Origin: DASXVX01 sp036504075
GTDB lineage: Bacteria > Bacillota > Sulfobacillia > Symbiobacteriales > Symbiobacteriaceae
Direction: 5' to 3'
NCBI GenBank assembly: GCA_036504075.1
Contig: DASXVX010000029.1
Location: 1-40,744, forward strand
DNA length: 40,744 nucleotides
Within the stretch, counting starts at the first letter, position 1, and every line of letters begins with the position of its first letter. The notes under the pieces were generated by a model. It saw nothing but the letters and a program-made list of their open reading frames with translations. It ran no database searches and had not been told where the DNA came from. The translations under genes and the position numbers were made by a program. This document shows, piece by piece, positions 15,740-25,335 of this stretch.

Positions 15740-17692
15740 TTATACCGCTTCGCTCTCCAGGTTCGCCCCCGTGAACTGGCTGTTGTACAAGTCGGCGTAG
15801 AAGCCGTCTGCCGCCAGCAGTTCCTGGTGGTTGCCCTGCTCAATCACGGCCCCGTTGTTCATGACCAGAATCAGGTCCGCGTCCCGAATGGTCGAGAGCC
15901 GGTGGGCGATCACGAAGGAGGTCCGGCCCTTCATCAGCGTGACCATCGCCTTCTGAATCTGCACCTCCGTGCGGGTGTCGACGCTGCTCGTCGCCTCGTC
16001 CAGAATCAGAATCGCCGGATCGTGCAGCAGCGCCCGGGCGATCGTCAGCAACTGCTTCTGGCCCTGCGAAATGTTCGACGCTTCCTCGTTCAGGATCGTG
16101 TTGTACCCCTCCGGCAGCGTCCGGATGAAGTGGTCGGCGTGCGCCGCCCTGGCGGCCCGCACGATCTCCTCCTCCGTGGCGCCCGCACGGCCGTAGGCGA
16201 TGTTGTCCCGGATCGTGCCGTTAAAGAGCCAGGTGTCCTGCAGCACCATGCCGAACAGGCTGCGCAGTTCGCCCCGCTTCACGTCCCGGATGTCGACGCC
16301 GTCCACCGTAATCTTGCCGTCGCCGATTTCGTAGAACCGCATCAGCAAGTTGACCAGGGTGGTCTTGCCGGCGCCGGTCGGGCCGACGATGGCGATGGTC
16401 TCGCCCTGCTGCACGTCGATGTTCATGTTCTCGATAACCGTGACGCCTTCCTTATAGCCAAAGTGGACGTTTTCGAACTTGACCTCGCCCTTCGGCGCCG
16501 GAATGGACGTCGCCTGCTCGCTGTCCGGAAGCTGTTCGGTTTCGTCCAGAATTTCAAACACCCGCTCGGCGGAGGCAACCGTGGACTGGATGATGTTGGC
16601 AATGTTCGCCGTTTGCATGATCGGCTGCATAAACGACCGTGAGTACTGAATGAACGCCTGAATGTCGCCCAGCGCCAGGGTCCTTTTCGTCACGAAAATG
16701 CCGCCGACGACGCAGACCAGCACGTAGCCGATGTTGCTGATGAAGCTCATGAGCGGCATGATCAGGCCGGAAATGAACTGCGCTTTCCAGCCGGCATCGT
16801 AGAGCCGGTCGTTCACCGAATTGAACTCGGCGATGGAATTCTCCTCGTGTCCGAAGGCCTTCACGATCTTGTGGCCGGTATACATCTCTTCAACGTGGCC
16901 GTTCAGTTCACCGAGCGCCTTCTGCTGGGCGGCGAAGTGCTTCTGCGAACGCTTGGCGATCAGCATGGTCACCACGAACGACGCCGGCAGCGTCACCAGG
17001 GCGATCAACGTCATGGTCGGGCTAATCGTCAGCATCATAATCAAGATGCCGACCAGCGTGCAGATCGACGTGATCAGCTGGGTCAGGCTCTGCTGCAACG
17101 TGGTGCTGATGGTGTCCACGTCGTTGGTGACCCGGCTCAGGATTTCGCCGTGGGTGCGGGAATCGAAGAATTTCAGGGGCAGCCGGGCCAGCTTGAGGTT
17201 TACATCGGTACGCATGTCAAACACGGTGCGCTGGGCCACACCCGCCATGATGAACTGCTGGATATAGCTGAACGCCGCGCTGACGAGATAGAGCCCGATC
17301 AGCAACAGAATGATCTGCCCGATATAGTCGAAGTCCACCTTGGCCCCCGGGACATGCATCATTTTCTTCATGATGCCTTCAAACAGTTTGGTAGTAGCCT
17401 TGCCGAGGATTTTCGGGCTGACGATGCCGAAAACCGTGCTGAGGATTGCCGTCAAGAGTACGGCTACCAGCCGGACCTTGTGCGGCAGCAGATACTGCAG
17501 CAGCCTTTTCAGCGTGCCTTTGAAGTCTTTGGCTTTCTGGACCGGCATGCCGAAGCCGCCCATCGGGCCGCCGCCCATGGGACCCCGGCCGCCGCCAGGG
17601 CCGAAACCGGGTCCGCCGCCACCGGGTCCGCCGCCCGCGGGACTCCGGCCTGCACCCGGACCGAATCCGGACCCTTTGTTGTCTGCGCTCAT
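15740..17692 (-). CDS. ABC exporter subunit, catalytically complete half (BmrD/LmrD-like)
   Basis: A 650-residue half-transporter: a Gly/Pro-rich cytosolic N-terminal tail of about 48 residues, six transmembrane helices, then a nucleotide-binding domain with Walker A GPTGAGKTT, Walker B ILILDEATSS (catalytic Glu present) and switch His (VIAHRL). The signature is NISQGQKQ rather than LSGGQ. This is typical of heterodimeric type IV multidrug exporters in which the partner's ATP site is degenerate. The start overlaps the partner's stop (ATGA), so synthesis is coupled. It lies downstream of a MarR regulator. Confidence 0.9.
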   Translation of the reverse strand: MSADNKGSGFGPGAGRSPAGGGPGGGGPGFGPGGGRGPMGGGPMGGFGMPVQKAKDFKGTLKRLLQYLLPHKVRLVAVLLTAILSTVFGIVSPKILGKATTKLFEGIMKKMMHVPGAKVDFDYIGQIILLLIGLYLVSAAFSYIQQFIMAGVAQRTVFDMRTDVNLKLARLPLKFFDSRTHGEILSRVTNDVDTISTTLQQSLTQLITSICTLVGILIMMLTISPTMTLIALVTLPASFVVTMLIAKRSQKHFAAQQKALGELNGHVEEMYTGHKIVKAFGHEENSIAEFNSVNDRLYDAGWKAQFISGLIMPLMSFISNIGYVLVCVVGGIFVTKRTLALGDIQAFIQYSRSFMQPIMQTANIANIIQSTVASAERVFEILDETEQLPDSEQATSIPAPKGEVKFENVHFGYKEGVTVIENMNIDVQQGETIAIVGPTGAGKTTLVNLLMRFYEIGDGKITVDGVDIRDVKRGELRSLFGMVLQDTWLFNGTIRDNIAYGRAGATEEEIVRAARAAHADHFIRTLPEGYNTILNEEASNISQGQKQLLTIARALLHDPAILILDEATSSVDTRTEVQIQKAMVTLMKGRTSFVIAHRLSTIRDADLILVMNNGAVIEQGNHQELLAADGFYADLYNSQFTGANLESEAV

Positions 17693-19416
17693 GCTAACTC
17701 CTCCTCGGAAAGCTGTGAGGATACGATCTCGCGATAGACCTCGCAGCTGTTTAAGAGCTCTTTATGGGTCCCGATGCCGTTGATCTGGCCGTCGTCCAGC
17801 ACGATGATCCGGTCGGCGTCCATAACGGTGCCGACCCGCTGGGCCACGATGAGCACGGTGGCGTCCATGGTCTCCTTCCGGAGCGCCGCCCGGAGCCGGG
17901 CATCGGTCTTGAAGTCCAGTGCCGAGAAGCTGTCGTCGAAAATGTAGATTTCGGGTTTTCGCACCAGGGCCCGGGCGATGGAAAGCCGCTGCTTCTGGCC
18001 GCCCGAGACGTTGGTGCCACCCTGGGCGATGACGGAATCGAAGCCGTCTTTCATGCCGGTGATGAATTCGGTGGCCTGCGCGGTTTCCGCCGCCCGCCGG
18101 ACATCTTCATCGGTGGCCGTTTCCTTGCCGTAGCGGATATTGCCGGCCACGGTCCCGGTAAACAGCACCGCCTGCTGCGGCACAAACCCGATTTTGGCCC
18201 GGAGGCTTTCCTGGGTCATGTCCCGGACATCGACGCCGTCGACCAGAACGCTGCCGCTGTCGATGTCGTAGAACCGGGGAATCAGGTTGATGAGCGTCGA
18301 CTTGCCCGAACCGGTGCCGCCGATGATGGCCGTGACCTCGCCGGGTTTGGCGCTGAACGAAATGTGGCTGATCGCGGGCTGTTCGGCGCCGGGGTAGCTG
18401 AAGGTCACATCCTGGAATTCGACATAACCGTGCTGCTTGTCCGCGGTCTTGGCCTGGTCGGCGTCCTTGATCTCCGGATGGGTGTCGAGCACTTCGTTGA
18501 TGCGGACGGCGGAGGCGGCCGCCCGGGGAATCATGACAAACATGATCGTGACCATGATCAGCGAGAACATGATCTGCATGGCGTATTGAATGAACGCCAT
18601 CATATCGCCGACGTTCATCGCGCCACGATTCACGCGGATCGCCCCGAACCAGACGATGGCCACGGAGATCAGGTTCAGCACCAGCATCATGATCGGAAAC
18701 ATGGCCGCCATGATCTGGTTGACCTTGATCGCCGTATTGGTCAGGTCGCGGTTGGCTGCTGTAAAACGCTCCTGCTCGTGATCGATGCGGTTGAACGCCC
18801 GGATCACGCGAATGCCGGTGAGATTCTCACGCAGCACGAGGTTCAGCTTATCGAGCTTGATCTGCATGGATTTGAACAGCGGAATCCCCTTGGTGGCCAT
18901 GAACGTGATCAAGCCGGCGATAAACGGAAGCGCCACGACCAGAATCCAGGTCAGCGGTCCGTCCTTCCGCACTGCCATGATCACGCCGCCGATCATCATC
19001 ATCGGGGCACTGACCATCATGCGCAGAATGATCAGCCAGACCGTTTGCACCTGGGTAATGTCGTTGGTCGTGCGGGTGATCAGCGTGGCCGTGCCGATCT
19101 TGTCAAACTCGTGGAGCGAGAAGCTCTCCACCCGCGCGAAGACCTTGCTGCGCAGATTCCGGCCGAAGCCGGTGGCGGTGGTGGCAGACAGCCAGCTGGC
19201 GATCACGGCGCAGACGGCGCTGACGCCCGCCACCAGCAGCATCTGCCCGCCGACGTGCCAGATGTAATTGGTGTCGCCTTTGACGATGCCGATGTTCACA
19301 ATATCCGACATCAAGGTCGGCAGATATAAATCAGCGATGGACTGGAAGAACACGAGCACCAGAATCCCGGCCACCGCGAGGGAGAATGGCTTTAAGTACC
19401 TCGCCAACTTGATCAT
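17689..19416 (-). CDS. ABC exporter subunit, degenerate-site half (BmrC/LmrC-like)
   Basis: A 575-residue half-transporter with six transmembrane helices and a nucleotide-binding domain: Walker A GGTGSGKST, signature NVSGGQKQR. Walker B is IYIFDDSFSALD, with Asp in place of the catalytic Glu, and the switch His is Gln (VAQRV). Its own ATP site, which pairs with the non-canonical signature of the other subunit, is therefore the non-hydrolysing one, as in BmrCD and TM287/288. The substrate is probably a drug or lipid but is unknown. GGAG lies 10 bases before the ATG. Confidence 0.9.
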   Translation of the reverse strand: MIKLARYLKPFSLAVAGILVLVFFQSIADLYLPTLMSDIVNIGIVKGDTNYIWHVGGQMLLVAGVSAVCAVIASWLSATTATGFGRNLRSKVFARVESFSLHEFDKIGTATLITRTTNDITQVQTVWLIILRMMVSAPMMMIGGVIMAVRKDGPLTWILVVALPFIAGLITFMATKGIPLFKSMQIKLDKLNLVLRENLTGIRVIRAFNRIDHEQERFTAANRDLTNTAIKVNQIMAAMFPIMMLVLNLISVAIVWFGAIRVNRGAMNVGDMMAFIQYAMQIMFSLIMVTIMFVMIPRAAASAVRINEVLDTHPEIKDADQAKTADKQHGYVEFQDVTFSYPGAEQPAISHISFSAKPGEVTAIIGGTGSGKSTLINLIPRFYDIDSGSVLVDGVDVRDMTQESLRAKIGFVPQQAVLFTGTVAGNIRYGKETATDEDVRRAAETAQATEFITGMKDGFDSVIAQGGTNVSGGQKQRLSIARALVRKPEIYIFDDSFSALDFKTDARLRAALRKETMDATVLIVAQRVGTVMDADRIIVLDDGQINGIGTHKELLNSCEVYREIVSSQLSEEELA

Positions 19417-19474
19417 AGGTCGTCATCTCCGTCAGTTTAATTCGTGGGAAATTCCTGATCTAGCTGGAACCGGG

Positions 19475-19933
19475 TCAGCCTCTGCTTTCGTCCTTGTTCA
19501 CCTTCCCGTTGGCTTTCTCCAGGGCCGCCAGCAGAATTTGGAAGCCGCGGGCCACATCAGCCAATTGCCCTTCCGGGATCTCATCCATGACCACCGCCCA
19601 GACTTCCTTGAACCGGGCCTCCATCGCGGCCTTGATTTCGGCCACAGCCGGTGTCGGATAAATCCGGAGCAGGCGCTGGTCGGCCGGGTCGGACCGCTTT
19701 TCGATGTAGCCCATGCGGAACAGCTGTTCCAGCATGTTCGAAACGTGGCTCTTCACCATGCCCGACCGCCGGGCCAGTTCGCTTACAGTCGCACCCGGCT
19801 CGAGGTCGATGTGCCGGAGGAACATCAACGCCCCGGGCATTTCCTGCCCCCGGAACGCATGCTTGAAGCGCTCGTGCATCTCCCGGTGCACCGAGCGCCA
19901 CAGTTCGCCAATCTCTGCCCGTAGTTCAGGCAT
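19475..19933 (-). CDS. MarR-family transcriptional regulator
   Basis: A 152-residue winged-helix regulator. The core ATVSELARRSGMVKSHVSNM is the helix-turn-helix and LEQLFRMGYIEKRSDPADQR the wing with its DxxDxR-like motif. ATG 19933 is supported by GAGGTGA 7 bases upstream; an upstream extension is open but includes the promoter. It heads the operon with the two ABC exporter genes (58-base gap) and most likely represses it until a substrate binds. The operator is described separately. Confidence 0.9.
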   Translation of the reverse strand: MPELRAEIGELWRSVHREMHERFKHAFRGQEMPGALMFLRHIDLEPGATVSELARRSGMVKSHVSNMLEQLFRMGYIEKRSDPADQRLLRIYPTPAVAEIKAAMEARFKEVWAVVMDEIPEGQLADVARGFQILLAALEKANGKVNKDESRG

Positions 19934-19956
19934 CACTCGTTCACCTCGTCCACTAG

Positions 19957-20005
19957 AGAACGTTCTGCACAGAACTAATATACTCCGGTCGTCGGCCGCC
20001 GACAA
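19957..20005 (-). promoter_or_regulatory. promoter and operator of the marR-ABC operon
   Basis: On the minus strand TTGTCG (20000-20005), a 17-base spacer and TATATT (19977-19982) form a good sigma-A promoter. Just downstream, around the expected start of transcription, are AGAAC half-sites: AGAACGTTCT (19957-19966, perfect palindrome) and GTTCT-gcac-AGAAC (19962-19975). A MarR dimer bound here would block transcription. The elements are read directly; the binding is inferred. Confidence 0.65.
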
Positions 20006-20109
20006 GATCGAGAATCGAAATTAATTCGCAACACTTCGATCGACAAATCGTCGAGAGTCGTGATCTACCAGCGCACCGGCCGTTCGCGACCGATCCGGGC
20101 AAAGACGCG

Positions 20110-20130
20110 AAAAAGTGGCCTTGCGGCCAC
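20110..20130 (-). terminator. rho-independent terminator of the acyl-CoA operon
   Basis: GTGGCC/GGCCAC with a 4-base loop is followed on the minus strand by TTTTT (20110-20114), 26 bases after the stop codon of the last acyl-CoA dehydrogenase gene. Confidence 0.85.
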
Positions 20131-20156
20131 CTGTTCGCGGCGAGCCGGTCACCAGA

Positions 20157-21362
20157 TCAGTCGGCTTGCGCCCGGGCCCGCAGGGCGGCGCCGTAGCTCT
20201 TGAAGACCCGACGGGCGACCACGTACTTGTGAACCTCATCCGGACCGTCGTAAATGCGGGCCGCCCGCGCTTCACGCCACATCGCCTCCAGCGGCGTATC
20301 GGCGGAAATGCCCATGCCCCCGTAAACCTGAATGGCCCGGTCGATCACGTCGATCATCACCTTGGCGCCGAAGAACTTGATCAGGGCGATCTCCTCCCGC
20401 GCCTCGTCGCCCTGGTCCATCTTCCAGGCCGCCTTTAGCGTCATCAGCCGGGCGGCCTCCATCTCCACCACCGAATCGGCGACGAAGTTCTGAATCGAGC
20501 CAAACTCTGCCAGCCGCTTGCCGCGGGTCTCGCGCTGCAGCGCCCGCGCCACCATGAGGTCGAACGCCCGACCCGCCTGACCCAGCCAGCGCATGCAGTG
20601 CGTGATCCGGCCCGGCCCCAGCCGGAGCTGCGCCAGCTTGAACCCTTCGCCTCGCTTGCCCAGGAGGTTTTCCCGCGGCACCCGGCAATTCGTAATCATG
20701 AACTCGCCATGGCCGCCCTCAGAGAGGTCGCCCATGACCGGCACGTCGCGCACCAGATTGAACCCGGGCGTGCCGGCATCCACCAGGATCATGGAGGCCC
20801 GGGCATGCGGGGGGGCGTCGGGGTCGGTTACCGCCATGACGATGGCGAACGCCGCGCCGTGGGCGCCGGTGGCAAACCACTTGTGGCCGTTGATGACCCA
20901 CTCGTCGCCGTCCAGCACGGCGGTGGTCCCCAGCGCCGTGGGGTCCGAACCCGAAAGCTCCGGTTCGGTCATCGCGAAGCAGGACCGGACTTCGGCCTCC
21001 ATCAAGGGCTTGAGGAAACGGGCCTTCTGCTCCTCGGTGCCGGCCACCCAGAGCAGTTCGGCGTTGCCGGTGTCGGGCGCGTTGGTGTTGAAGATGCGGG
21101 GTGCGATGGCGCTCCGGCCGAGAATCTCGTTGATCAGCCCGAGGGTCACGTACCCCATGCCCAGCCCGCCGGCGGCCCTGGGCATGTGTGGCGCCCAGAG
21201 GCCCGCTTCACGCACCCGCCGCTGGAGCGGCTTGATCACCTCTGGGGGCAGGCCGTGGTGTGGCACCACGTACTTTTCATTGGGATAGACCAACTCGTCC
21301 ATGAGCCGGCGGACCTTTTCCACCACGGCCTGCTGTTCAGGCGTGGGGCTGAAGTCGAACAT
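20157..21362 (-). CDS. acyl-CoA dehydrogenase, ACAD10/11 (LvaC-like) type
   Basis: A 401-residue FAD flavoprotein: N-terminal helical domain, beta-domain with CFAMTEPELSGSDPT and WVINGHKWFATGA, and C-terminal helical domain ending RIYDGPDEVHKYVVARRVF. In ordinary members the catalytic base is Glu (IYEGT); here the position reads Asp (YDGPDEVH), as in the ACAD10/11 branch that handles 4-hydroxyacyl-CoA derivatives together with an APH-type kinase. That kinase is encoded in the same operon. AAGGAGGG lies 7 bases before the ATG. It is the last gene of the sigma-54 operon. Confidence 0.88.
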   Translation of the reverse strand: MFDFSPTPEQQAVVEKVRRLMDELVYPNEKYVVPHHGLPPEVIKPLQRRVREAGLWAPHMPRAAGGLGMGYVTLGLINEILGRSAIAPRIFNTNAPDTGNAELLWVAGTEEQKARFLKPLMEAEVRSCFAMTEPELSGSDPTALGTTAVLDGDEWVINGHKWFATGAHGAAFAIVMAVTDPDAPPHARASMILVDAGTPGFNLVRDVPVMGDLSEGGHGEFMITNCRVPRENLLGKRGEGFKLAQLRLGPGRITHCMRWLGQAGRAFDLMVARALQRETRGKRLAEFGSIQNFVADSVVEMEAARLMTLKAAWKMDQGDEAREEIALIKFFGAKVMIDVIDRAIQVYGGMGISADTPLEAMWREARAARIYDGPDEVHKYVVARRVFKSYGAALRARAQAD

Positions 21363-21374
21363 ACGGGGCCCTCC

Positions 21375-23000
21375 TTAACGCTTCTGCTTCTCTTCCGCCA
21401 CGAGCACCCGGCGGAGCACCTTGCCGACCGCGCTCTTGGGCAGTAGCGCCCGGAACTCATAGAGGCGCGGCACCTTGAATGCGGCCAGGTGCTGACGGCA
21501 GTGTGCGTCCAGCTCCTCGGCCGTCACGGACTGCCCGGCCTTTACCACCACGTACGCCTTGACCGTTTCGATCCGGTACTCGTCCGGAACACCGGCCACC
21601 ACGGCTTCCTGCACCGCCGGATGCCGGTAGAGCGCCTCTTCGACGTCCCGCGGGTAGACGTTGAAGCCGGAGACGATGATCATGTCCTTCTTGCGGTCGG
21701 TAATGTAAAAGTAGCCGTCTTCGTCCATGCGGGCGATATCGCCGGTGTAAAGCCAGTTCTCCCCCCGGAACTCCCGTAGGGCCACTTTGGTCTCCTCCGG
21801 CATATTCCAGTAACCCTGCATGACCTGCGGGCCGCGAATGATCAGCTCGCCGGGCTCGCCAACCGCCACTTCCAGGGTGCCGGTCTCCACGTCGACGATG
21901 CGGCAGTCGGTATCGGGGTAGCTCACGCCGATCGACCCGGGCTTCCGCAGGCCCACCAGCGGATTGCAGTGGGTGACCGGAGAGGCCTCGGACAGGCCGT
22001 AGCCCTCCACGATCACGGCGCCAAACCGCTTCTCGAACTGCTTCATGACCTCCACCGGCATGGCGGCGCCGCCGCTGAAGCAGGTGCGGATGCTGCCGAC
22101 GCCATACTCCTCGGCGCCCGGGTACGCATTGACCGCCACATACATGGTGGGCACGCCCGGGAAGGCCGTGGGCTGGGTGGCCTTGATCGTCTGCATCACC
22201 TCAGGCAGATCGAACTTGGGCAGCAGGATCATTTCGCTGGCATTGAAGATGGCGTTGGTCATGCAGCAGGTCATGCCGTAGACGTGGAAGAGCGGCAAGA
22301 CCGTGAGAATGCGCTCCTCGCCGGCCGGTGTGCCAAGCGGGAGGAACCACTCCGTCACCTGGAGGGCGTTGGCGACCAGGTTTTTGTGGGTCAGCATGGC
22401 GCCCTTGGAGACGCCGGTGGTACCGCCCGTGTACTGGAGAACCGCCACGTCGTCACCGGTGACCGCCACGCCGGGGTCGGTATGCGGTGCCGCCTCCATG
22501 GCCGCCTCGAATGAGCTGGCTGCCGCATCCACCGGGTCGCCCTTGAGCTTGAACACGAACACGTGCCGGAGCGGGGTTTTCGCCCGCACATTGGCCACCC
22601 GGGGGTAGAGCAGGTCTGGCACCACCAGGGCCATGGCGCCGGAGTTGTTGCACAGGTATTCGATTTCGTCCTCCACATACAGCGGGTTGGCCTGAACCAC
22701 AATCCCGCCGGCCTTCATAATGCCGAAGAACGCGATCACGTACTGGGGCGTGTTCGGGGACATGAGCACCACCCGATCGCCTTTCTTCAGCCCGACGGCA
22801 ATGAGGGCATTGGCGAACTTGTTGACGGCCCCGGCCAGTTGCCGGTAGGTGAGCCGCCGGCCGTAGAAGTAGATGGCGTTCTTTTCCCCGTACGCCGCCG
22901 CGGTGCGGTCCAGCACGCTGAACAGCGACACGTTCTGGTAGTCCAACCCACTCGACCGGACGCCCTCCGGATAGTGACTGAGCCATGGTCTCGTCGTCAA
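21375..23000 (-). CDS. acyl-CoA ligase (long-chain fatty-acid/short acyl-CoA synthetase, FadD type)
   Basis: A 541-residue AMP-forming ligase that activates carboxylic acids to CoA thioesters. Visible motifs: AMP/ATP loop YTGGTTGVSKGAM, A5-type EGYGLSEASPVTH, LYTGDIARMDEDGYFYITDR with the hinge Asp, KDMIISGFNVYPR-like (here KDMIIVSGFNVYPRD), and the C-terminal catalytic Lys in LPKSAVGKVLRR. It lies between the two dehydrogenase genes with gaps of 26 and 12 bases. By context it supplies the CoA substrate of the operon, an LvaE-like role. Confidence 0.92.
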   Translation of the reverse strand: MTTRPWLSHYPEGVRSSGLDYQNVSLFSVLDRTAAAYGEKNAIYFYGRRLTYRQLAGAVNKFANALIAVGLKKGDRVVLMSPNTPQYVIAFFGIMKAGGIVVQANPLYVEDEIEYLCNNSGAMALVVPDLLYPRVANVRAKTPLRHVFVFKLKGDPVDAAASSFEAAMEAAPHTDPGVAVTGDDVAVLQYTGGTTGVSKGAMLTHKNLVANALQVTEWFLPLGTPAGEERILTVLPLFHVYGMTCCMTNAIFNASEMILLPKFDLPEVMQTIKATQPTAFPGVPTMYVAVNAYPGAEEYGVGSIRTCFSGGAAMPVEVMKQFEKRFGAVIVEGYGLSEASPVTHCNPLVGLRKPGSIGVSYPDTDCRIVDVETGTLEVAVGEPGELIIRGPQVMQGYWNMPEETKVALREFRGENWLYTGDIARMDEDGYFYITDRKKDMIIVSGFNVYPRDVEEALYRHPAVQEAVVAGVPDEYRIETVKAYVVVKAGQSVTAEELDAHCRQHLAAFKVPRLYEFRALLPKSAVGKVLRRVLVAEEKQKR

Positions 23001-23026
23001 CTCATTCGCCCTCCTTCTGAATGGTG

Positions 23027-24187
23027 CTAGCCCAACTTCCCCTGCAGCGCCTTGGAAATCACGTAACGCTGGATCTCGGCCGTCCCTTCCCAGATTTGAT
23101 AGATCTTCGCGTCGCGGGCGAACTTCTCCACCGGGTACTCCCGGATATAGCCGTAGCCGCCCAGAACCTGAATGGCGTCGATGGTCACCTGCATGGCGGT
23201 GTCCCCGGCGAACAGCTTGGCCATCGAAGCTTCCTTCGTGTTCTTCAGCCCCTGATCCGCCATCCAGGCGGCCCGCCAGACCAGCATGCGGGCAGCGTCC
23301 ACGCTGGTGGCCATGTCTGCCAGCTTGGCGCCGATCATCTGGTGGTCAATAATCTGCTTGCCCATGGTAACCCGCTGCTGGGCATACTCTACGGCGAACT
23401 CCAGTGCGGCGCGGGCGATGCCCACGGCAGCCGCACCTACGCCGGGACGGGTCCGCTCCAGCATCTTGAGGGCGCCGAGCCCGCCGGAGCCGCCCGGGCC
23501 GGGCATGAAGTTCGCCCTGGGAATCCGGCAGTTGTCAAAGATGACCTGGGCGGTATGGGATGCCCGGACGCCCATTTTCTTCTCTTTCTTACCCATGGTC
23601 ATGCCCCTGGTGCCCTTCTCCACCACGAAGCACTGAATGCCTTTCCAGCCTAATTTCCGGTCGGTGGTGGCAAACACCACGTGGATATCGGCGATGCCCC
23701 CGTTGGTGATAAACTGCTTGGTGCCGTTCAGCACCCACTCGTCGCCCACGAGTTCGGCGGTGGTGGCAATGTTGGCAGCGTCCGAACCGGCCCCGGGTTC
23801 GGTCAGGCACATGGCCCCCAGGTAGTACCGGTCGGGGTCGGCAAACATGCGGAGATAGCGCTCCCGCTGTTCCGGGGTGCCGCAGGTCTCAATGGCCGTC
23901 GCCGTCAGGTGCGTGCCGTTGATCGCGGTGGCGATGCCGGCGCAGCCCCACGAAAGCTCCTCCGTCACCAGCATGCCGGTGACCGCGTCGTGCACCCCGC
24001 CACCGCCGAATTCCTCGGGATACGAATAGCTGTCGAGCCCCAACTTGTGGGCCTCCCGCATGATCTCCCAGGGGGTCTCCTCCACCTCGTCGAAGTGGGC
24101 CGCAGCCGGTCGGATGACTTCCCGGGCGAATTGACGGGCCAGGTCCTGGAGCATCTTCTGTTCTTCGGAAAGGGCAAAACTGATCAC
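23027..24187 (-). CDS. acyl-CoA dehydrogenase (classical type)
   Basis: A 386-residue flavoprotein introducing the 2,3 double bond into acyl-CoA, passing electrons to ETF. Motifs: MCLTEPGAGSDAANIAT, WVLNGTKQFITNGG, and IYQIWEGTAEIQRYVI with the canonical catalytic Glu. In this it differs from the sister enzyme at 20157-21362. It has standard length and sits second in the operon, 19 bases after the kinase gene. Confidence 0.92.
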   Translation of the reverse strand: MISFALSEEQKMLQDLARQFAREVIRPAAAHFDEVEETPWEIMREAHKLGLDSYSYPEEFGGGGVHDAVTGMLVTEELSWGCAGIATAINGTHLTATAIETCGTPEQRERYLRMFADPDRYYLGAMCLTEPGAGSDAANIATTAELVGDEWVLNGTKQFITNGGIADIHVVFATTDRKLGWKGIQCFVVEKGTRGMTMGKKEKKMGVRASHTAQVIFDNCRIPRANFMPGPGGSGGLGALKMLERTRPGVGAAAVGIARAALEFAVEYAQQRVTMGKQIIDHQMIGAKLADMATSVDAARMLVWRAAWMADQGLKNTKEASMAKLFAGDTAMQVTIDAIQVLGGYGYIREYPVEKFARDAKIYQIWEGTAEIQRYVISKALQGKLG

Positions 24188-24206
24188 GCTGACTACCTCC
24201 GTTGTG

Positions 24207-25271
24207 CTAAAAAGCGTTGCTGTGCGACAGTCCGTTCGCTCGCCGAATGAAGCTGATGGCGACTGGACCCAACCCCTGGAAGCGCGGATCCTTGGTCTGG
24301 CCGGTCTTCCAGCGGAAGTAGATCTGCTGGCAAATCACGGCGATCTTGAAGAAGGAGAAGCCGAGGTACCAGTTGATCTGTGATACGTCACGCCCGCTCC
24401 GCCGTGCATACAGTTCCAGCACGTCGCGGCGCCCCGGGAACTCGGGGAGCATCGTCACCGACTTCAAGTCGAGTTCCGCCGCATCTGCCGGCTCCGTCCA
24501 GTACGCCAGCATCAGCGCCACATCGGCCAGCGGGTCGCCCAGCGTGCTCATCTCCCAGTCCACCACGCCTACCACGTGGCCGAGGTCGCCCGGGTCGAGC
24601 ATCATGTTGTTCAGCTTGAAATCGTTGTGGATCAACACGGCCGGCGGTGAAACGGGCAAATCGTCCGTCAGCCACCGCGCCAGGGGAACCATTTCGGCGA
24701 GTTCGTCGGTCTTGGCCCGCTCGTAGCGCCCGAGCCAGCCCTCAACCTGCCGTTTCAGGTAGCCTTCGGGATGGCCCATCTCCACGAGCCCCGCCGCCCG
24801 CCAATCCACGCCTTGCAGTTCGACCAGGGTATCGACGGCGCCCTCGGTAATCCGGCGGCAGATTTCGGGCTGCAGCGGCAGTTCGGCCGGCCAGTGCTCG
24901 TCCAGCACCACCCCGTGCAGCCGCTCCATGATGTAGAACGTGCTGCCGATCACAGCGGGGTCGGCGCAGAAGACGTACGGTTTGGGCGCCCGGGGGAAGA
25001 CCGGGTGCAACGCGCTCAGAAGGCGACACTCCCGCTCCATGTCATGCGCCTTGGGCGCCACCGGGCCGAGTGGGGGCCGGCGCAGCACCGCCTCCCAGGC
25101 GCCGATGCGCAGCAGGTAGGTCAGGTTGGAGTGACCGGACGGGAACTGCTCCACCGCCAAATCACCCGCCGGCAGTTCCAGGTGGGCCCGCATGTAGCGG
25201 AGCAGGCGCTCCGTGTCGAGTCGCTCGTCGGGCCGGACCGGGATCGTCTCATTCAAGGCCCTTTCCGCCAA
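24207..25271 (-). CDS. APH-family phosphotransferase (ACAD10/11 kinase-domain or LvaA-like)
   Basis: A 354-residue aminoglycoside-phosphotransferase-fold protein. Gly-rich region FPSGHSNLTYLL, phosphate-binding Lys replaced by Arg in VLRRPP, catalytic loop VLIHNDFKLNNMMLD (Asp, Asn) and metal-binding VVDWEMSTLGDPLADVA. This branch is fused to an acyl-CoA dehydrogenase in animal ACAD10/11 and is the separate LvaA kinase in Pseudomonas, where it phosphorylates 4-hydroxyacyl-CoA. TTG 25271 is chosen because AAGGAGG lies 8 bases upstream; the longer frame would run over the promoter. First gene of the leftward operon, behind a sigma-54 promoter. Confidence 0.85.
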   Translation of the reverse strand: MAERALNETIPVRPDERLDTERLLRYMRAHLELPAGDLAVEQFPSGHSNLTYLLRIGAWEAVLRRPPLGPVAPKAHDMERECRLLSALHPVFPRAPKPYVFCADPAVIGSTFYIMERLHGVVLDEHWPAELPLQPEICRRITEGAVDTLVELQGVDWRAAGLVEMGHPEGYLKRQVEGWLGRYERAKTDELAEMVPLARWLTDDLPVSPPAVLIHNDFKLNNMMLDPGDLGHVVGVVDWEMSTLGDPLADVALMLAYWTEPADAAELDLKSVTMLPEFPGRRDVLELYARRSGRDVSQINWYLGFSFFKIAVICQQIYFRWKTGQTKDPRFQGLGPVAISFIRRANGLSHSNAF

Positions 25272-25335
25272 CGCACTTTCCTCCTTTTCGGACCGCGTGG
25301 GTCTTCTTGCATCGATTCTGCTTATGAGATGTATT

